Position numbers and translations under genes: made by a program
From: a virus
Reading direction: 5' to 3' (one strand)
DNA length: 64,000 bases
IMG/VR virus record: IMGVR_UViG_3300043137_000362
Location: 27,324-91,323 of that record
Notes under the pieces: model-generated
Told to the model about the DNA's origin: nothing
Database searches by the model: none
The model's input: only the letters and a program-made list of their open reading frames with translations
Part shown: piece by piece, positions 38,136 to 46,802 of the stretch
Numbering within the stretch: the stretch's first letter is position 1
Layout: each line of letters begins with the position of its first letter

Positions 38136-40147
38136 TATACTACTCTCCCTTTAATATCTTTATTTGGATATTTAACTTCAAAAACCGATGGGTCTACCGA
38201 TGGATATACCATTTTACCCTTTGTTGCTGATGATATATTATATGAGTTCTTTGAATAATTACCCAAACATTTATTTACAATATCACATTTTGGAACTGAT
38301 TGAACTCCTTCAATACCTGCAATTAATAATTCAATTTCAGAAATATTGATTGGCATATTAAACGTCCAATTATCTATATTAAAATAATTTTGAAGTTCGG
38401 TAATACATTTCGTTAAAACTTCTCTTTTGTTATATCCACCATAAACTCTGATTTCGAAATCTACTCCGATGTTGATTACAAATCCATCTAATAAATTTAC
38501 ACCATCAGTTAATAAACGATATTCACTTAAATAAGTTTTTAAGTTTTGTTTAACTGCCTTATTAAGTGGTATAACATTTTTATTTGAATCATAACCCAAT
38601 ACATACAAATTAATTGCAAACGGATTATTCTTTTCATTCAAATTGTTTTTCTTACCAATTAAGAATTTATTTATACTATCCTTAATTTCCATTTCAGATT
38701 TACCTTGCATTGATTGAACCAATTGTGTAAATTCGGAAAGTGTATCTGGATTTGAAAGGATTGATGATGGTGAATTATTATCCAACTCTCCATCGGGTGC
38801 ACAATATGCTTTTGCAATACCACCATACTTTGCAGGTAGCGATAAAGCTCTTACTTGATAATCTTTACGAGTCACTGCACGATTTTGAGAACCAAAGTTT
38901 GCCAATGCATTTTCTCTAATTTCTTCAATCGTCTCTTCACCTCTACCACCTGTTGCCGGAATTTCATTTGATACCGCAACCGATGATTTTGCTTGTTTGT
39001 ATAATCTTAAATCATTTGTATTAAACGCGGTTATATCATCATCAAATTCTACTCTATCGATTGTAGTTAAATCTCCCGCAGGAACGTTTGAATTTATACC
39101 ACCCCCAACTAAATATGAAAATGTAATAGTAGTGTTCGATGGTGCCTGACCGTATGTTGTTGTTTTTAAGAAATTTGCAGGGTCAAATGATGCACCCAAT
39201 TTATCAATTGATGATTTTAAACCCAATCCAACATTTTTAAAATTTGGTATGAGAGTTTCATCCGATGATGCGGAATTACCTCCACCAAAAACAATTGTTG
39301 TAGTATTATCTGAATTTATTTTCGTAACGAATCTACGTGATGTTTTTGTTAATTTTAAAACACTTGATACTGAATCTTTAAATTCAACTAAATCCTTATC
39401 AGTTTGTTCCGATATTGGATAATCTACAAAAACCATTTCTTGTGCAAGATATGGAACTTCATACCACTTATTACCATTTGAATCTTTAACATCGTAAATT
39501 TGAATAACATCTGTATCTGCAATATCAATTTTTGAAAATTGCTGAGATGCACCAAAATCAACTGATTGAGTTCTTAAAGTAGCAGAAATAGCATTTACTT
39601 GTTTCTTTACTAAATATAATGAAGGTTCACCGGTGTTCTCATCCTTTGTGTATATGGTGATTTCACGAGTAGTATCATCATTAAAATCAACCATTTCAGT
39701 TGTTCTAAATTTAATATCATCTCTACCAGAAACAATCATCCCTTCTTTTATTCTTAAATAATAATCATTATCTGGTCTGTTTGTATCACCACTTCCAATT
39801 GCAGGAACTAATTGATACACCGATAATGTTGTTATTGCAGGTGATGTTATTTTTGGTTTGTATCCTAAATATTGTGCAAGAGCAAGAACGTTTTCTTTAT
39901 CTTCTGCATATAACATTAAGGATTCTTTTAATGTATCATCTGTATAGTATGAAAGAACGTCACCAACATATGATGCCATTTCTATAAACATCATACCAGG
40001 AGATGATTCGTTAAAATCTGAATATGTTTTTGGAAAATATGTTTTGGCATATTCAATTAAGTTTTCTCTAAATTTAGAAAAATCTTTATTAAGATACTTT
40101 ATATCTCTTCCTTGATTTGATTTCTTTGTAATTGAATTCAGTGCCAT
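38135..40147 (-). CDS. gp6: Baseplate wedge protein gp6 (baseplate J family)
   Basis: The 670-residue protein is a T4 gp6 / Baseplate_J relative. Typical segments are YLNKDFSKFRENLIEYAKTY, ESSPGMMFIEMASYVGDVLS (about 43-62), TDDTLKESLML, and the tail with RKDYQVRALSLPAKYGGIAK. gp6 forms the wedge ring around the hub and makes iris dimers. Length is near that of T4 gp6 (660). Its start is preceded by AAGGAT. It follows gp25 by 4 bases, the same order as in other T4-like phages. Confidence 0.92.
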   Translation of the reverse strand: MALNSITKKSNQGRDIKYLNKDFSKFRENLIEYAKTYFPKTYSDFNESSPGMMFIEMASYVGDVLSYYTDDTLKESLMLYAEDKENVLALAQYLGYKPKITSPAITTLSVYQLVPAIGSGDTNRPDNDYYLRIKEGMIVSGRDDIKFRTTEMVDFNDDTTREITIYTKDENTGEPSLYLVKKQVNAISATLRTQSVDFGASQQFSKIDIADTDVIQIYDVKDSNGNKWYEVPYLAQEMVFVDYPISEQTDKDLVEFKDSVSSVLKLTKTSRRFVTKINSDNTTTIVFGGGNSASSDETLIPNFKNVGLGLKSSIDKLGASFDPANFLKTTTYGQAPSNTTITFSYLVGGGINSNVPAGDLTTIDRVEFDDDITAFNTNDLRLYKQAKSSVAVSNEIPATGGRGEETIEEIRENALANFGSQNRAVTRKDYQVRALSLPAKYGGIAKAYCAPDGELDNNSPSSILSNPDTLSEFTQLVQSMQGKSEMEIKDSINKFLIGKKNNLNEKNNPFAINLYVLGYDSNKNVIPLNKAVKQNLKTYLSEYRLLTDGVNLLDGFVINIGVDFEIRVYGGYNKREVLTKCITELQNYFNIDNWTFNMPINISEIELLIAGIEGVQSVPKCDIVNKCLGNYSKNSYNISSATKGKMVYPSVDPSVFEVKYPNKDIKGRVV

Positions 40148-40151
40148 TGTA

Positions 40152-40583
40152 TTATCCTTGTACCGTAAATGTTATTTGTTGTGTTTCTATTTGATTACCG
40201 ACCGTAAATTGTATTGTCATATGTGCAGTGTTTCTGTCTTTCATCGCATCTGTCATTTCAATATCAATTTCTTCTATATTAATATATGGTAGCCAATAGT
40301 TTACATTGCTAGTTATTGTTTCTTGTAATTTGGTTTCAAATGATGAATCCATTGGTTCGAATAAAAGTGAGTGTAATCCCGTTCCAAAGTTTGGTTGCAT
40401 GATTCTTTCACCTTTTTTTGTCATCAATAAATTTCTTAAATTAGATTTTGCTTGTTCAAACGAAGAAAACGCTTGTGAAAAGTAACCAGTATTACCTTTC
40501 TGAACTGGCAAAGTAATTCCGTATGCGAAATCGTTAAATTCTTTCGTATCCTTTACTACTTTTTTATCTAATACATAAGCCAT
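40152..40583 (-). CDS. gp25: Baseplate wedge protein gp25 (GPW/gp25 family)
   Basis: The 143-residue protein fits gp25/GPW: LLMTKKGERIMQPNFGTGLH (about 52-71) and LFEPMDSSFE, with IEEIDIEMTD further on. In T4, gp25 binds gp6 and gp53 and starts sheath polymerisation; the fold is lysozyme-like in name only. The ribosome site GGAGG lies inside the end of the small upstream gene at 40586-40717, so the two are coupled. Confidence 0.93.
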   Translation of the reverse strand: MAYVLDKKVVKDTKEFNDFAYGITLPVQKGNTGYFSQAFSSFEQAKSNLRNLLMTKKGERIMQPNFGTGLHSLLFEPMDSSFETKLQETITSNVNYWLPYINIEEIDIEMTDAMKDRNTAHMTIQFTVGNQIETQQITFTVQG

Positions 40584-40585
40584 AA

Positions 40586-40717
40586 TTATTTACCTCCACA
40601 TTTGCATTTATCACAACCTTTACCTGATTTCCATCTTTGTATTTTATTAGGTATAGAATATCCACTCCATACACAAGTTATAATTAATACAAATATGACT
40701 TCACCCGGTATATACAT
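40586..40717 (-). CDS. 43-residue membrane peptide with Cys-rich tail
   Basis: A short frame between gp25 and the next gene upstream encodes MYIPGEVIFVLIITCVWSGY, a single membrane segment (about 6-20), then a basic stretch and a closing CDKCKCGG. Its ATG overlaps the stop of the upstream gene as TAATG, and its last bases contain the ribosome site of gp25. This chaining supports translation. The Cys cluster could bind a metal. The function is unknown; an inner-membrane role during injection or lysis is possible. Confidence 0.62.
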   Translation of the reverse strand: MYIPGEVIFVLIITCVWSGYSIPNKIQRWKSGKGCDKCKCGGK

Positions 40718-41337
40718 TATCTTTTAAATTTCTTAACTAATTCTGAATTATCTCTATTAAGAATTCTATCTAAACCTGCAAGACCAGTTGTGACACCCAA
40801 TCCTCCACTTTTAGCAGAACCACCCATATCACCATAACCCATTTTAGCTGCCATTTGTGCTCTCATTGCTTCCATTCCACCTGCTCCTAATGAAGAACCC
40901 ATATTCAATGTTCCTTCAATATCCGGTTCGGCATCCATATAATTTGGGATGTGTGAATTTACATACGATTCTTGTATAGGTTCTGCACTTTGGAATTTAT
41001 CCAAAACCGATGCACCAACCGAAGGGCCGGATGCTCGTTGTGCTGAGGTGAATGGTTGTGTTTGATTTAAAATCTCATTTATTGCAGAATTTTTTGTAAA
41101 ATGTTTTTGAGGTGATTGAACTACTTCTTTAGGTTGTGTCTGTCTTTCTCTCATCAACATTGCTTCTGCTAATGCAAACGGGTCCTGTTCAACTTCTTCT
41201 ACTACTGAAGATGATTTTGTTTCTTGTAAAACCTTCATTCTTTTATTAACTTCTTCCTTTACTAATTTAGGAAGCTGTTTTTTAATTTCAGATTCTACAA
41301 CTAATTTGATTAATTGTGCTAATTTTTTACTATCCAT
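40717..41337 (-). CDS. Hydrophilic protein of unknown function, first gene of the gp25-gp6 operon
   Basis: The 206-residue protein begins with a charged helix (LAQLIKLVVESEIKKQLPKLV) and then turns into a low-complexity, Gln/Ser/Gly-rich stretch ending GLAGLDRILNRDNSELVKKF. No catalytic or membrane motif is visible. It begins 24 bases after an exact late-type motif, so it leads the wedge operon gp25-gp6. Similar helical-plus-disordered proteins in T4-like phages act as assembly factors, but I cannot assign it. Confidence 0.6.
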   Translation of the reverse strand: MDSKKLAQLIKLVVESEIKKQLPKLVKEEVNKRMKVLQETKSSSVVEEVEQDPFALAEAMLMRERQTQPKEVVQSPQKHFTKNSAINEILNQTQPFTSAQRASGPSVGASVLDKFQSAEPIQESYVNSHIPNYMDAEPDIEGTLNMGSSLGAGGMEAMRAQMAAKMGYGDMGGSAKSGGLGVTTGLAGLDRILNRDNSELVKKFKR

Positions 41338-41360
41338 TTTAAATAATATTATTTTACTAC

Positions 41361-41370
41361 TATAAATATA
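41361..41370 (-). promoter_or_regulatory. Late-type promoter motif before the gp25-gp6 operon
   Basis: Exact TATAAATATA on the plus strand, sense TATATTTATA, 24 bases before the start codon at 41337. Confidence 0.62.
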
Positions 41371-41391
41371 TCTTTTGAGGATTTTGTATAG

Positions 41392-42354
41392 TTATGACCA
41401 CAGATTTGGATTTTCTTTTAGTTTTTTCCAATATCCACAGAATTTCTTAATTCTATCATCTAATCCATTATAACCACCATTTATTACTTTGGTGATTCGT
41501 CTTACCGATACAGTAGTATCATCGATTGCTAAATTATTTAATTTACGAGTTTTCCAAAACCATGCAGCTGTTTCTGCTACATATTTTGATTCAACTAATG
41601 TTGGATTTGATATGACGTTTTCAGAAACTCCTTTATTAAATTGTGTATAATTTGCTCTACCTGTAACTTGAATATAACCTCTACCCATAAATCGTTTTCC
41701 ATCACCATCAACTACATTACCTAAATCACGTCTACCTTCATAACGTTGTTGTGCACCAGATGGGCCCCAAATTTCTTTCTTATATTTAAAATTACCACTT
41801 TCATGTGCACATTGTGCTAAGAAATGTGCTCTTGCTAATGGAGTAGTAATTCCCCATTTTCTCATTGCATTTATGATAGTAGTTGATGGTGTTATTATAG
41901 AACCACTACAACCACTAATAGATTCTCCATCATTTACAGATGAATTCGATTCATCCGAATCATCTTCATTACTTGAAGGGAACACCATTGGTGCATCTGG
42001 ATCATATGATAAACCTGCAGATGTTGATTCTGATATACCCAATCCCGCATCGGTTGCCATATTTGCTTGTTCTTCTTGTTCGGGTGATAAAGTTGATGCT
42101 TCTTCTACCGCTTGTTCTTCCGCAACCATTTCTTCATCTGTTTGAGGTGTTTCCGATTCATCCCCGCCACTTTGACTAGGACTAGCAGGTTCTATGGTAT
42201 ATCCAATCCATTTTACAATACCAGGGCCAGGTGTCATAGCAGGTGGGTATAATGAAGTTGTCATATATATCCCCTCAATTGTAGGCAAGTGAGTTTGAAT
42301 TGATGCAATCAATTGATCTAAAAATACTTCCGAATTATCAGTTGGTTTTGCCAT
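41392..42354 (-). CDS. GH19-like cell-wall hydrolase, tail-associated
   Basis: The 320-residue protein has a GH19 (chitinase/lysozyme-like) catalytic domain from about 155: LARAHFLAQCAHESGNF with His184-Glu185, KKEIWGP (Glu194), YEGRRDLGN and GDGKRFMGRGYIQVTGR. The N-terminal 60 residues resemble a phage structural domain (VFLDQLIASIQTHLP), joined by a long acidic, disordered linker (60-150, many Glu, Asp and Ser). It follows the M15 gene and the spike, so it is probably a virion-borne muramidase for entry and not the lysis endolysin, though a lysis role cannot be excluded. Confidence 0.82.
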   Translation of the reverse strand: MAKPTDNSEVFLDQLIASIQTHLPTIEGIYMTTSLYPPAMTPGPGIVKWIGYTIEPASPSQSGGDESETPQTDEEMVAEEQAVEEASTLSPEQEEQANMATDAGLGISESTSAGLSYDPDAPMVFPSSNEDDSDESNSSVNDGESISGCSGSIITPSTTIINAMRKWGITTPLARAHFLAQCAHESGNFKYKKEIWGPSGAQQRYEGRRDLGNVVDGDGKRFMGRGYIQVTGRANYTQFNKGVSENVISNPTLVESKYVAETAAWFWKTRKLNNLAIDDTTVSVRRITKVINGGYNGLDDRIKKFCGYWKKLKENPNLWS

Positions 42355-42356
42355 AA

Positions 42357-43523
42357 TTAATAATATAATTTAAGACCGGGTTTGTATTTTCCCTTATACA
42401 TTGTTAATTGCTGATATCTCTGTGCACCATTTCTTTTGTGTGATATGTGCAACCATATAGATTTACCATGTTCAAAAATTAATTGATCAAATGGTAAATT
42501 TTTAATTATCCATTTTGCAACTGGTAAATAATCTTTTGGTTGTAATCCTGGAATTTGAATATCTACTGCCTCTCCTTTTTGGTGTTGGGAAATACCACCG
42601 GGAATAGATGCAGTTCCTCTAAATGCAGAATTAATTTTTATTCTTGGATATTGTGCTCGAAGAGGTTCTAATATATTTTCAGCAACTGCTTTTAAATTAC
42701 AAATGATTTCATCTGTTGATAATCCAGCCTGTGCTTTTATTTTATGTGGAAATGTTACGTCTAATGATAAATTTCTCAATTGATAATGTGTTGATAATTT
42801 AGCAGTATAATCAAATCCTACTCCACATTTAACGGATTTACCCTTTACTCTTGCAGGTGATTCATCTACCTCTTCGGATGAAACTGGTTCTCCACTATCA
42901 TCATATGTAACGGGATTATCCTCGTCTGGATCATATCCTTCCGAAAGTTTATCTTTTATCTGTTGAACTTGTGGACCTGGGTCTTCACCGTCATCATCTA
43001 ATATATCTACACCCGTTTCTTCAACTACTTCAGTTGCACCCTCAATCGTATTATTATCATCGGGTATTTCTTCTAACAATTGTTCAACCGATTTTTTAGG
43101 TGGTTCTTCAATTGGTGGTTCTAATGATAAAGTATCGGTTGGTTGCCACACGCCTGGATTTACAATTGCATTTGATGTTTGTGCAATATTTGAAACAGAG
43201 CCAGGAGATGGTATGATTGGTGGTGGTGATAAACTCATCTGTGCACCAGTCCAATATCCTACAAATCCTTGTCCTAAATTTGTTATTATTGGATGTTCTC
43301 CACTTCCTTGTTGTAATGCATTTGCTAATACTGATGTTATAATGGATTCCATTAATTCAGTATTACCCTTTTGAATTTTAATTGAATTTACACTTTCGAA
43401 TCCACGTTTACACGCAGCATCATATTCTTGAGTTAATTTTTTTGCAAAATCACTATACGAACCAATTCCATTTTGGTTTTGCATATACGATAGCATATTT
43501 TGCTTAAAAATATCTAATGACAT
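42357..43523 (-). CDS. M15 peptidase-like cell-wall hydrolase, tail-associated
   Basis: The 388-residue protein ends in an M15/VanY-like zinc peptidase domain (about 245-388) with SQHQKGEAVDIQIP: His314 and Asp321 as ligands and a distal His359 in WLHIS. The N-terminal 95 residues are a phage-type structural domain (MSLDIFKQNMLSYMQNQNG). A long acidic, Pro-rich linker with DDDGEDPGP joins them. It shares TAATG with the spike gene. The family cuts peptidoglycan cross-links. Together with the GH19 gene it gives the tail two wall-cutting enzymes. Confidence 0.82.
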   Translation of the reverse strand: MSLDIFKQNMLSYMQNQNGIGSYSDFAKKLTQEYDAACKRGFESVNSIKIQKGNTELMESIITSVLANALQQGSGEHPIITNLGQGFVGYWTGAQMSLSPPPIIPSPGSVSNIAQTSNAIVNPGVWQPTDTLSLEPPIEEPPKKSVEQLLEEIPDDNNTIEGATEVVEETGVDILDDDGEDPGPQVQQIKDKLSEGYDPDEDNPVTYDDSGEPVSSEEVDESPARVKGKSVKCGVGFDYTAKLSTHYQLRNLSLDVTFPHKIKAQAGLSTDEIICNLKAVAENILEPLRAQYPRIKINSAFRGTASIPGGISQHQKGEAVDIQIPGLQPKDYLPVAKWIIKNLPFDQLIFEHGKSIWLHISHKRNGAQRYQQLTMYKGKYKPGLKLYY

Positions 43524-44818
43524 TATTCTGTAAAGTTTTTTGTTGACAACATTTCAGTTAATTTTGATTTTAATTCATCAAAATCAGGTTTGTTTTCTGG
43601 TCCAATTGCAGTTGGTCCTGCAGGTGTTTTATAAACTTGAACTTTAATCAAATCAATTAAAGTTTCTAATATTTCTTTTAAGGTATTACCCCTAACCAAT
43701 GGTTCGGTAGATTTAGATGTATTAGGTGATTTACCAGATGTATCTGTATTTAAAAATACTTTACCATCGCCAGTATCAATTCTTAAATTTCGATTATTTC
43801 GTTTAGTTGTAATATTTACATCATTACCAAAATCTAAATCTGCACCTCCGTTTAAATTATCAATTGAAAAATTTCCATCTGAAATAAATCCATAATTTCC
43901 CTTAGAATAAAATATCATTTCTGCACGTTTTGATGAAATGATAATTCTATCCGAATTCACCAATACTTGATCCATACCTTTTAATTCGGATGGATATTTT
44001 TTAAAATTATCTGGTTTTGCTTTGAAATCCGAAGAACCACCATCATCTACAATTCCCGGTTGGAAATTTAATTTATAATCGTTGGATGTAATAGCGATAG
44101 TTGTTCCATCTTTATTAACATCTTCTTCAGTTATATCACCTTCTTTTAACTTACCAAGTGATTCCGTATTTTGTCTATTACGAATTAGTATAGTTGGTGA
44201 AAACGAATTGTTTACATTGTTATACGCACTGAATCGAATTGATTGACCAAAACGAGATTGTATTAATTTATCACCCTCATATAATTTTAAATTATTGATA
44301 GGAGTGTGTTTAAAATATTTTCCTAATTTTTTTAATTCAGGACTTGATGTTCCACTTGTAGTTGTGGATGTTCCGGTTTCTGCAGTTTTAGAATAATCAC
44401 TTGCAGTGTTTGTTGGTTTTTCTTTATCAGGATATACAGCAGTTGCTCTACCTTCTACTGCAGATGCTTTATTTAAAAACTGGCCAGGTATTCTTTTATA
44501 GTATTCCGAACTACCTACTTTTATTAATTCAACCACTTCACCAATAACAGGTAATTCTAAATTGGTTGGTTCAATTGGTTTATATATCTGTAATTTTTCG
44601 TCTGCAGTTGTGCTATCTGAATATGGTCTAACTACCACCCCACCCAACGAATTCATATTCTTTTCGGTAAAACGAGTTTCAGTATCTGCTTTTTTTATGA
44701 CACGTGGATGTGTATCATCCAAAATAACATCAACAACTATACCTGTCTGTATAGAGGTGGTTGGTGTTTGTTTATTGGAGTTTGCACTAGATAATGAAGA
44801 TTGTATTCTTTGACTCAT
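43523..44818 (-). CDS. gp5: gp5-like central spike protein, OB-fold, without lysozyme domain
   Basis: The 431-residue protein starts with an OB-fold-type domain (about 20-130; GIVVDVILDDTHPRV, VGGVVVRPY, PVIGEVVELIK), as in the N-terminus of T4 gp5 and the VgrG hub. The middle holds EGDKLIQSRFGQSIRFSA, VNSDRIIISSKRAEMIFYSK and VFLNTD, beta strands of the needle. T4 gp5 contains a lysozyme domain between these parts; here none is visible, and the two wall enzymes are separate neighbouring genes. Start is ATG, one base after the stop of the upstream gene. Confidence 0.78.
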   Translation of the reverse strand: MSQRIQSSLSSANSNKQTPTTSIQTGIVVDVILDDTHPRVIKKADTETRFTEKNMNSLGGVVVRPYSDSTTADEKLQIYKPIEPTNLELPVIGEVVELIKVGSSEYYKRIPGQFLNKASAVEGRATAVYPDKEKPTNTASDYSKTAETGTSTTTSGTSSPELKKLGKYFKHTPINNLKLYEGDKLIQSRFGQSIRFSAYNNVNNSFSPTILIRNRQNTESLGKLKEGDITEEDVNKDGTTIAITSNDYKLNFQPGIVDDGGSSDFKAKPDNFKKYPSELKGMDQVLVNSDRIIISSKRAEMIFYSKGNYGFISDGNFSIDNLNGGADLDFGNDVNITTKRNNRNLRIDTGDGKVFLNTDTSGKSPNTSKSTEPLVRGNTLKEILETLIDLIKVQVYKTPAGPTAIGPENKPDFDELKSKLTEMLSTKNFTE

Positions 44819-44819
44819 C

Positions 44820-45230
44820 TTATTTACTCATTTTTTGTTTTAATTCCTCAAGTTCATATGTCAATTCATCAACCTTATGTTCTTGTTCACCAACTACTTC
44901 TTTCGCAGTTAATTCTAAATCTTTTAACAATTGATTTTTTTCTTCTTCAGTTAAGAATCCACTATCACCATCTGCTTTATTCTGTGCACCTATTATTCTT
45001 TGTGCAATTGCAGCTAATTTAATTAGGGAATCATCATTACGAACTGATGTATCAATTAGGTCTTTTAGAATTGGTCCTATCACTGCCATATCACCTGCAT
45101 GACGGACAAGTTTTCTCATCTCTGCGATTAATTCAGAAATTCGTTGTTTCTTATTTTGTTGATTGTCATAAATGTCTTTAAACAAATCACCCAAACTTTT
45201 ACCTGGAAATAATTGAAATTCGGTACTCAT
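44820..45230 (-). CDS. Conserved T4-like phage protein of unknown function
   Basis: A 136-residue helical protein starting MSTEFQLFPGKSLGDLFKDI and containing a long helix (RISELIAEMRKLVRHAGDMA) and a C-terminal coiled coil. Related proteins sit before the spike gene in T4-like phages of marine bacteria, as far as I recall. The longer frame to 45281 is rejected as start because its extra 17 residues would begin upstream of the late-type motif 23 bases before 45230. Might be an assembly factor of the hub; function not established. Confidence 0.68.
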   Translation of the reverse strand: MSTEFQLFPGKSLGDLFKDIYDNQQNKKQRISELIAEMRKLVRHAGDMAVIGPILKDLIDTSVRNDDSLIKLAAIAQRIIGAQNKADGDSGFLTEEEKNQLLKDLELTAKEVVGEQEHKVDELTYELEELKQKMSK

Positions 45231-45252
45231 ATTTTTATATATTAGTTCAACA

Positions 45253-45262
45253 TATAAATATA
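45253..45262 (-). promoter_or_regulatory. Late-type promoter motif before the spike operon
   Basis: Exact TATAAATATA on the plus strand, sense TATATTTATA, 23 bases before the ATG at 45230. The terminator of the upstream gene is just beyond, so a new transcript starts here. Confidence 0.62.
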
Positions 45263-45268
45263 CAGAAT

Positions 45269-45298
45269 AAAAAAACCCCACTTTTAGGTGGAGTTTTT
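45269..45298 (-). terminator. Rho-independent terminator after 45303-46127
   Basis: In the minus-strand sense a stem CTCCAC...GTGGGG with one U-G wobble and loop CTAAAA is flanked by A before and a T run after. It lies directly after the stop of the gene at 45303-46127. Confidence 0.82.
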
Positions 45299-45302
45299 GA
45301 TG

Positions 45303-46127
45303 TTATGCTTTTACGATTTGTATTTTGATTTTTGGAACATATCCATTTGGTAAATCGGTTTTAATACCTTTGAATTCACTAACTTGTGAATCAAAGTAAG
45401 TAATTTCCAAAATCTTATCAGTTAAGTTCATTACGGTTTGAGATGATGTAAACATACTTTCCGATTGTCTTCTCATATTCAATTGAGATTCTTTTGGAAA
45501 GAATTCCTTTCTCATAGCCATAGCAATCTCTTTCCAATCATCTACTTTATCAACTGATTTTTCTGCTGATATTTTTCTCATTTTAGATGATAGATATTTC
45601 TCACCATGTGTATAACCAGCATCGGTAAACATATGACCATGATTAGTTCTAACTATTGGATTTTCACTATTATGTAATTTAACATCTGGTTTATGTTTAG
45701 AAGTTGCTTCCACACTAATCATATGTTGTGGTGATGATATGAAGGTATGACCTTTAAGAGGTAAATTACTTTTACCTGTATATGCTAAACATGATTTTAA
45801 TGCATCTTTAAGAGTTTTTTGAGATAAGATGTTTCTCATCTTAGCACCATCTGCTCCTGGTTTACCACCACCTTTTTTTACTAACTTATGTTCTGCTTCA
45901 TCGTGTCCAACTAACAATGCAGAGTTTACTACACCAATACCATACTCATTTAAACCTTCACTCCAATCAGTTGTGATGTCGTGGAGATATGCAACCTCAA
46001 TTCCATTCATAATAGTATGAATGACTTCTAATGTAGGTTTATACGCCCTATCTCGGTTTTTAGCTAGAATGAATTTATTATCAATTTCTTTTGATACAAT
46101 AATACATTCGCTGAGTATTTTTTTCAT
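45303..46127 (-). CDS. Ntn-hydrolase-like protein (C45/AAT-like)
   Basis: The 274-residue protein resembles the acyltransferase/C45 branch of N-terminal nucleophile hydrolases: Cys8 near the N-terminus, NRDR at 24-27 (AKNRDRAY) and WSEGLNEYGIGVVNSAL (about 54-70), like the CxxxxxxxRNxD and NExGL patterns of choloylglycine hydrolases and acyl-CoA:6-APA acyltransferases. The first seven residues would have to be removed to free the Cys amine. Such enzymes cut or make amide bonds. The relation is recognised from motifs only. A strong terminator follows. Confidence 0.52.
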   Translation of the reverse strand: MKKILSECIIVSKEIDNKFILAKNRDRAYKPTLEVIHTIMNGIEVAYLHDITTDWSEGLNEYGIGVVNSALLVGHDEAEHKLVKKGGGKPGADGAKMRNILSQKTLKDALKSCLAYTGKSNLPLKGHTFISSPQHMISVEATSKHKPDVKLHNSENPIVRTNHGHMFTDAGYTHGEKYLSSKMRKISAEKSVDKVDDWKEIAMAMRKEFFPKESQLNMRRQSESMFTSSQTVMNLTDKILEITYFDSQVSEFKGIKTDLPNGYVPKIKIQIVKA

Positions 46128-46148
46128 GGTTGGTTATTATTTTACTTA

Positions 46149-46697
46149 TTATTCTATATCTTTGATTTTACCACATTTCAAACACTCTTCTTCACCATCA
46201 CCATCTACATCACCCCAAACGTGTTCACATTGTCTATGTGCAAAATATACATCAATTTTACCATCACCATCGAAATCAATACCATCCATAGTTCCATCAC
46301 CATCTTCATCGATTTCAATTCCTGTTCTTGGTTGAGCACTTACTTGGCCTGAATGATCAACTTCATTGATTGGTGATACTGATTCTGATATTGGATTCTC
46401 ACCGGTTGTTGAACTTAATGATACACCATCTTCCTCATCCATTTTCTGAACTAACATTTTATCTTTATCAGTATCGGAAAACCAGTAATCAATAATCTTA
46501 CCATAAGAACCAATAAATGCTCCTAATAGTAATAGAAGAAGTTCTTTCCACTCTCCTGCGATTCCAGTGTTCGATACTACCGCAGCAAATATCCCACCTA
46601 TAATTAACATGAACGAACCCAATACTAATGCAGTGATATACCACCTGCGTTTCATCATTGAGTTTAATAAATCTTTAAAACCACCTGGTTGTTCCAT
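46149..46697 (-). CDS. Holin-like membrane protein with EF-hand loops and Cys/His tail
   Basis: The start chosen, MEQPGGF at 46697, has an AGGAGAT ribosome site. The 182-residue protein has two membrane segments (19-42 and 50-66), the second closing GSYGKIIDYWF, as in three-TM holins and GTA holin-like proteins, preceded by a short amphipathic N-terminus. The soluble C-terminus has repeated DxDxDG calcium loops (DEDGDG at 130, DFDGDGKID at 141, DVDGDG at 163) and C157-x-H159...C172-x2-C175, which can bind zinc. A lysis or membrane-pore role is inference; the calcium and metal sites are unusual for holins. Confidence 0.58.
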   Translation of the reverse strand: MEQPGGFKDLLNSMMKRRWYITALVLGSFMLIIGGIFAAVVSNTGIAGEWKELLLLLLGAFIGSYGKIIDYWFSDTDKDKMLVQKMDEEDGVSLSSTTGENPISESVSPINEVDHSGQVSAQPRTGIEIDEDGDGTMDGIDFDGDGKIDVYFAHRQCEHVWGDVDGDGEEECLKCGKIKDIE

Positions 46698-46753
46698 TTT
46701 ATGTAATCTCCTTAAATTAAATAATAATACTATAATAAATATCAAAAATAAAA

Positions 46754-46777
46754 AACCCAACACAAAAATGTCGGGTT
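46754..46777 (-). terminator. Rho-independent terminator after 46803-47111
   Basis: Sense-strand hairpin AACCCGACA...TGTTGGGTT with one wobble pair, followed by a T run. It ends the transcript of the exported protein at 46803-47111. Confidence 0.78.
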
Positions 46778-46802
46778 CTTATACATAAATTGATAATAAT
46801 AA

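Noticed and set aside
44820-45281. Longer start for the helical protein before the spike
   Set aside because: The added 17 residues would lie over the late-type motif and upstream of any transcript start from it.
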